The notes under the pieces: model-generated
What the model was told of the DNA's origin: nothing
Database searches by the model: none
The model's input: only the letters and a program-made list of their open reading frames with translations
NCBI GenBank assembly: GCA_021443125.1
Contig: JABUUQ010000002.1
Coordinates: 1,066,177 to 1,083,080 of the forward strand
Reading direction: 5' to 3'
Length of the DNA stretch: 16,904 nucleotides
From: Bacteroidales bacterium
Lineage (GTDB): Bacteria; Bacteroidota; Bacteroidia; Bacteroidales; P3
Program-made: the position numbers and the translations under genes
Shown: piece after piece, positions 15,911 to 16,904 of the stretch
How the letters are laid out: the number at the start of each line of letters is the position of its first letter
How positions within the stretch are numbered: position 1 is the first letter of the stretch

Positions 15911-15985
15911 TGAAAAATTAAAACAAAGAAATAAAAAATTATTCCTTTGTTTTAATAAAATAAAACGCCGTTTTATTTTATTGAA
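15911..15985. repeat. Intergenic repeat copy C with 25-base near-perfect palindrome
   Basis: The 25 bases at 15956-15980 form a palindrome that is perfect except for its unavoidable central base: TAAAATAAAACG on the left, CGTTTTATTTTA on the right, around C15968. Upstream, GAAAAATTAAAAC, AAAATTATTCCTTT and GTTTTAAT correspond in order to parts of copy B, but the left CGGCG palindrome is replaced by AAAGAAATA, so one half of this copy has decayed. It sits in the 387-base gap between the TPR terminator and the PspC gene, about 95 bases upstream of a -7 element. Apart from the terminator, this repeat and that element, I see nothing else in the gap. Confidence 0.75.
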
Positions 15986-16080
15986 ACAAGCTTTTGAAAA
16001 ATTGCAACAACAATATTTTTCAAAAATCCAGCAAATATCATTTTTCTTATATAAATGTATCTTCTTAAAGAAAAATATCA

Positions 16081-16088
16081 TAACTTTG
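16081..16088 (+). promoter_or_regulatory. Putative -7 element for the PspC-glycosyltransferase unit
   Basis: TAACTTTG matches the TAnnTTTG consensus exactly and is identical to the -7 elements proposed for kamA and the S46 peptidase. No clear TTTG is found at -33. The PspC start codon lies 73 bases downstream. Confidence 0.5.
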
Positions 16089-16161
16089 CAATCTGTGTTG
16101 CAATTCATGGACTTTGGAATTGAAACATTCAAATTTGTGAACAATAAAACAAAATAATATC

Positions 16162-16347
16162 ATGGAAAACAAGAAATTAAAAAGGTCTATGACCAACAAG
16201 AAAATCGCAGGAGTTTGTGGCGGTTTTGCAGAATATTTCAATACAGATGCCACAATAATCAGAATAATAGCTCTTATTCTCTTATGTTGCGTTGGCGGTG
16301 GCTTGCTTGCATATCTTATTTGTTGGATAGCAATGCCTACAGAATAG
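16162..16347 (+). CDS. PspC-domain small membrane protein
   Basis: A 61-residue protein that is essentially one PspC domain: basic start KKLKRSMTNKKIAGVCGGFAEYF (5-27), the conserved AGVCGGxAEYF core, then TDATIIRIIALILL and a hydrophobic GGGLLAYLICWIAMP end, giving a membrane anchor of one or two short segments (about 31-58). In E. coli PspC is part of the phage-shock envelope stress response, but stand-alone PspC proteins of this size are common in Bacteroidota and their role is not settled. No pspA, pspB or pspF is visible. The glycosyltransferase gene begins three bases after the stop, so the two are probably co-transcribed. Confidence 0.9.
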   Translation: MENKKLKRSMTNKKIAGVCGGFAEYFNTDATIIRIIALILLCCVGGGLLAYLICWIAMPTE

Positions 16348-16350
16348 AAA

Positions 16351-16904
16351 ATGAACATAATAATCTTAGGACCAGCATATCCTTATCGCGGAGGTATTGC
16401 AGCATTTGGCGAACGCCTTGCCCATCAGTTCCAAAATGAAGGTCATAGCGTTGAAATGTACACTTTTACTCTGCAATACCCTGATTTTCTTTTCCCTGGC
16501 AAAACGCAATACTCAACAGAATCAGCACCGAAAGACCTTGCAATTTACAGAAAGATAAATAGTTGCAATCCTTTCAATTGGTTATGTGTTGGCAATGAGA
16601 TTAGAAAAAAAGCACCCGATATGTTGGTCGTGGGATTTTGGTTGCCGTTTATGGCACCTTGTATGGGAACTATTTCTCGCATAGTTCGCAAAAACAAAAA
16701 AACAAAAGTTGTTGCCATACTTCACAATCTTATTCCTCACGAACAGAAATTTACCGATAAAATTTTTGACAAGTATTTTTGCAAATCGGTAGATGGTTTT
16801 CTTGCTATGTCAAAAGCAGTGGAGAAAGATATTGATGTGTTTGACAAAAAGAAACCTCGTTGCTTCTCCCCTCACCCATTGTATGACCATTTTGGAGAAC
16901 CTGT
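16351..16904 (+). CDS. Glycosyltransferase, GT4-like (3' end outside window)
   Basis: An open frame from the ATG at 16351 runs off the window, with 184 complete codons visible. It begins MNIIILGPAYPYRGGIAAFG, the N-terminal beta strand and glycine-rich loop of GT-B fold family 4 enzymes that accept the sugar acceptor, followed by ERLAHQFQNEGHSVEMYTF. Further on, PDMLVVGFWLPFMAPCMGTI and TKVVAILHNLIPHEQKFTD (the HNLIPHE motif) are typical, and DGFLAMSKAVEKDI is the usual segment before the second domain. The nucleotide-sugar-binding domain with its EX7E motif is not in the window, so the donor cannot be judged. No signal peptide; probably a cytoplasmic enzyme of surface polysaccharide or glycolipid synthesis. 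It starts three bases after the PspC gene. Confidence 0.87.
   Translation, partial: MNIIILGPAYPYRGGIAAFGERLAHQFQNEGHSVEMYTFTLQYPDFLFPGKTQYSTESAPKDLAIYRKINSCNPFNWLCVGNEIRKKAPDMLVVGFWLPFMAPCMGTISRIVRKNKKTKVVAILHNLIPHEQKFTDKIFDKYFCKSVDGFLAMSKAVEKDIDVFDKKKPRCFSPHPLYDHFGEP

Noticed and set aside
1772..15985. The CGGCG repeats as a CRISPR array
   Set aside because: The copies are kilobases apart, in separate intergenic regions, with no regular spacers and no cas genes.
16162..16347. A phage-shock operon
   Set aside because: Only a lone PspC domain is present; the neighbour is a glycosyltransferase and no PspA or PspB is visible.
16215..16439. 74-codon plus-strand open frame overlapping the PspC and glycosyltransferase genes
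   Set aside because: It runs out of frame across the end of one clear gene and the start of another, and its product resembles neither.

Overview
The window reads as chromosomal DNA of an AT-rich, anaerobic member of the Bacteroidota, most likely order Bacteroidales. The evidence is promoters of the Bacteroides type (TAnnTTTG at -7, with or without an upstream TTTG), A-rich start regions instead of strong Shine-Dalgarno sequences, type IX secretion (T9SS) C-terminal sorting domains (PNPAK motifs), an S46 dipeptidyl-peptidase, and a kamA-kamB-like lysine fermentation gene pair. I cannot name a genus.

Layout. Positions 1-1642 (minus strand) hold the start of a lysine-fermentation operon: kamA (lysine 2,3-aminomutase) followed by the first part of a P-loop gene resembling kamB. 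A 306-base divergent intergenic region carries promoters for both sides and a 21-bp-arm inverted repeat. Positions 1949-6453 (plus) are four closely spaced genes: a DPP7-like S46 peptidase, an FklB/Mip-type FKBP prolyl isomerase, an Sfp-type 4'-phosphopantetheinyl transferase, and a secreted Asp-box (BNR) beta-propeller protein. Positions 6654-11673 (plus) are a visibly more AT-rich block of exported proteins: a secreted protein broken by a frameshift and a later nonsense codon that separate it from its T9SS domain, a lipoprotein, and a 1161-residue S8 subtilisin-like protease with a beta-helix-like region and a T9SS domain. Positions 11944-15774 hold gyrA and a periplasmic TPR protein, closed by a strong terminator. 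The window ends with a small PspC-domain membrane protein and a truncated GT4-like glycosyltransferase, three bases apart.

How it fits together (inference): an exported protease and DPP7 would turn protein into dipeptides, and KamA would start lysine fermentation, which suits an asaccharolytic, peptide-using anaerobe.

The least explained feature is a family of about 65-75 bp intergenic repeats built around the 13-mer AAAACG(G/C)CGTTTT. Three copies (1772-1838, 6458-6524, 15911-15985) and a possible degenerate fourth (11801-11831) each lie upstream of a plus-strand promoter-like element. I found no tRNA, rRNA, CRISPR array, transposase or phage gene.
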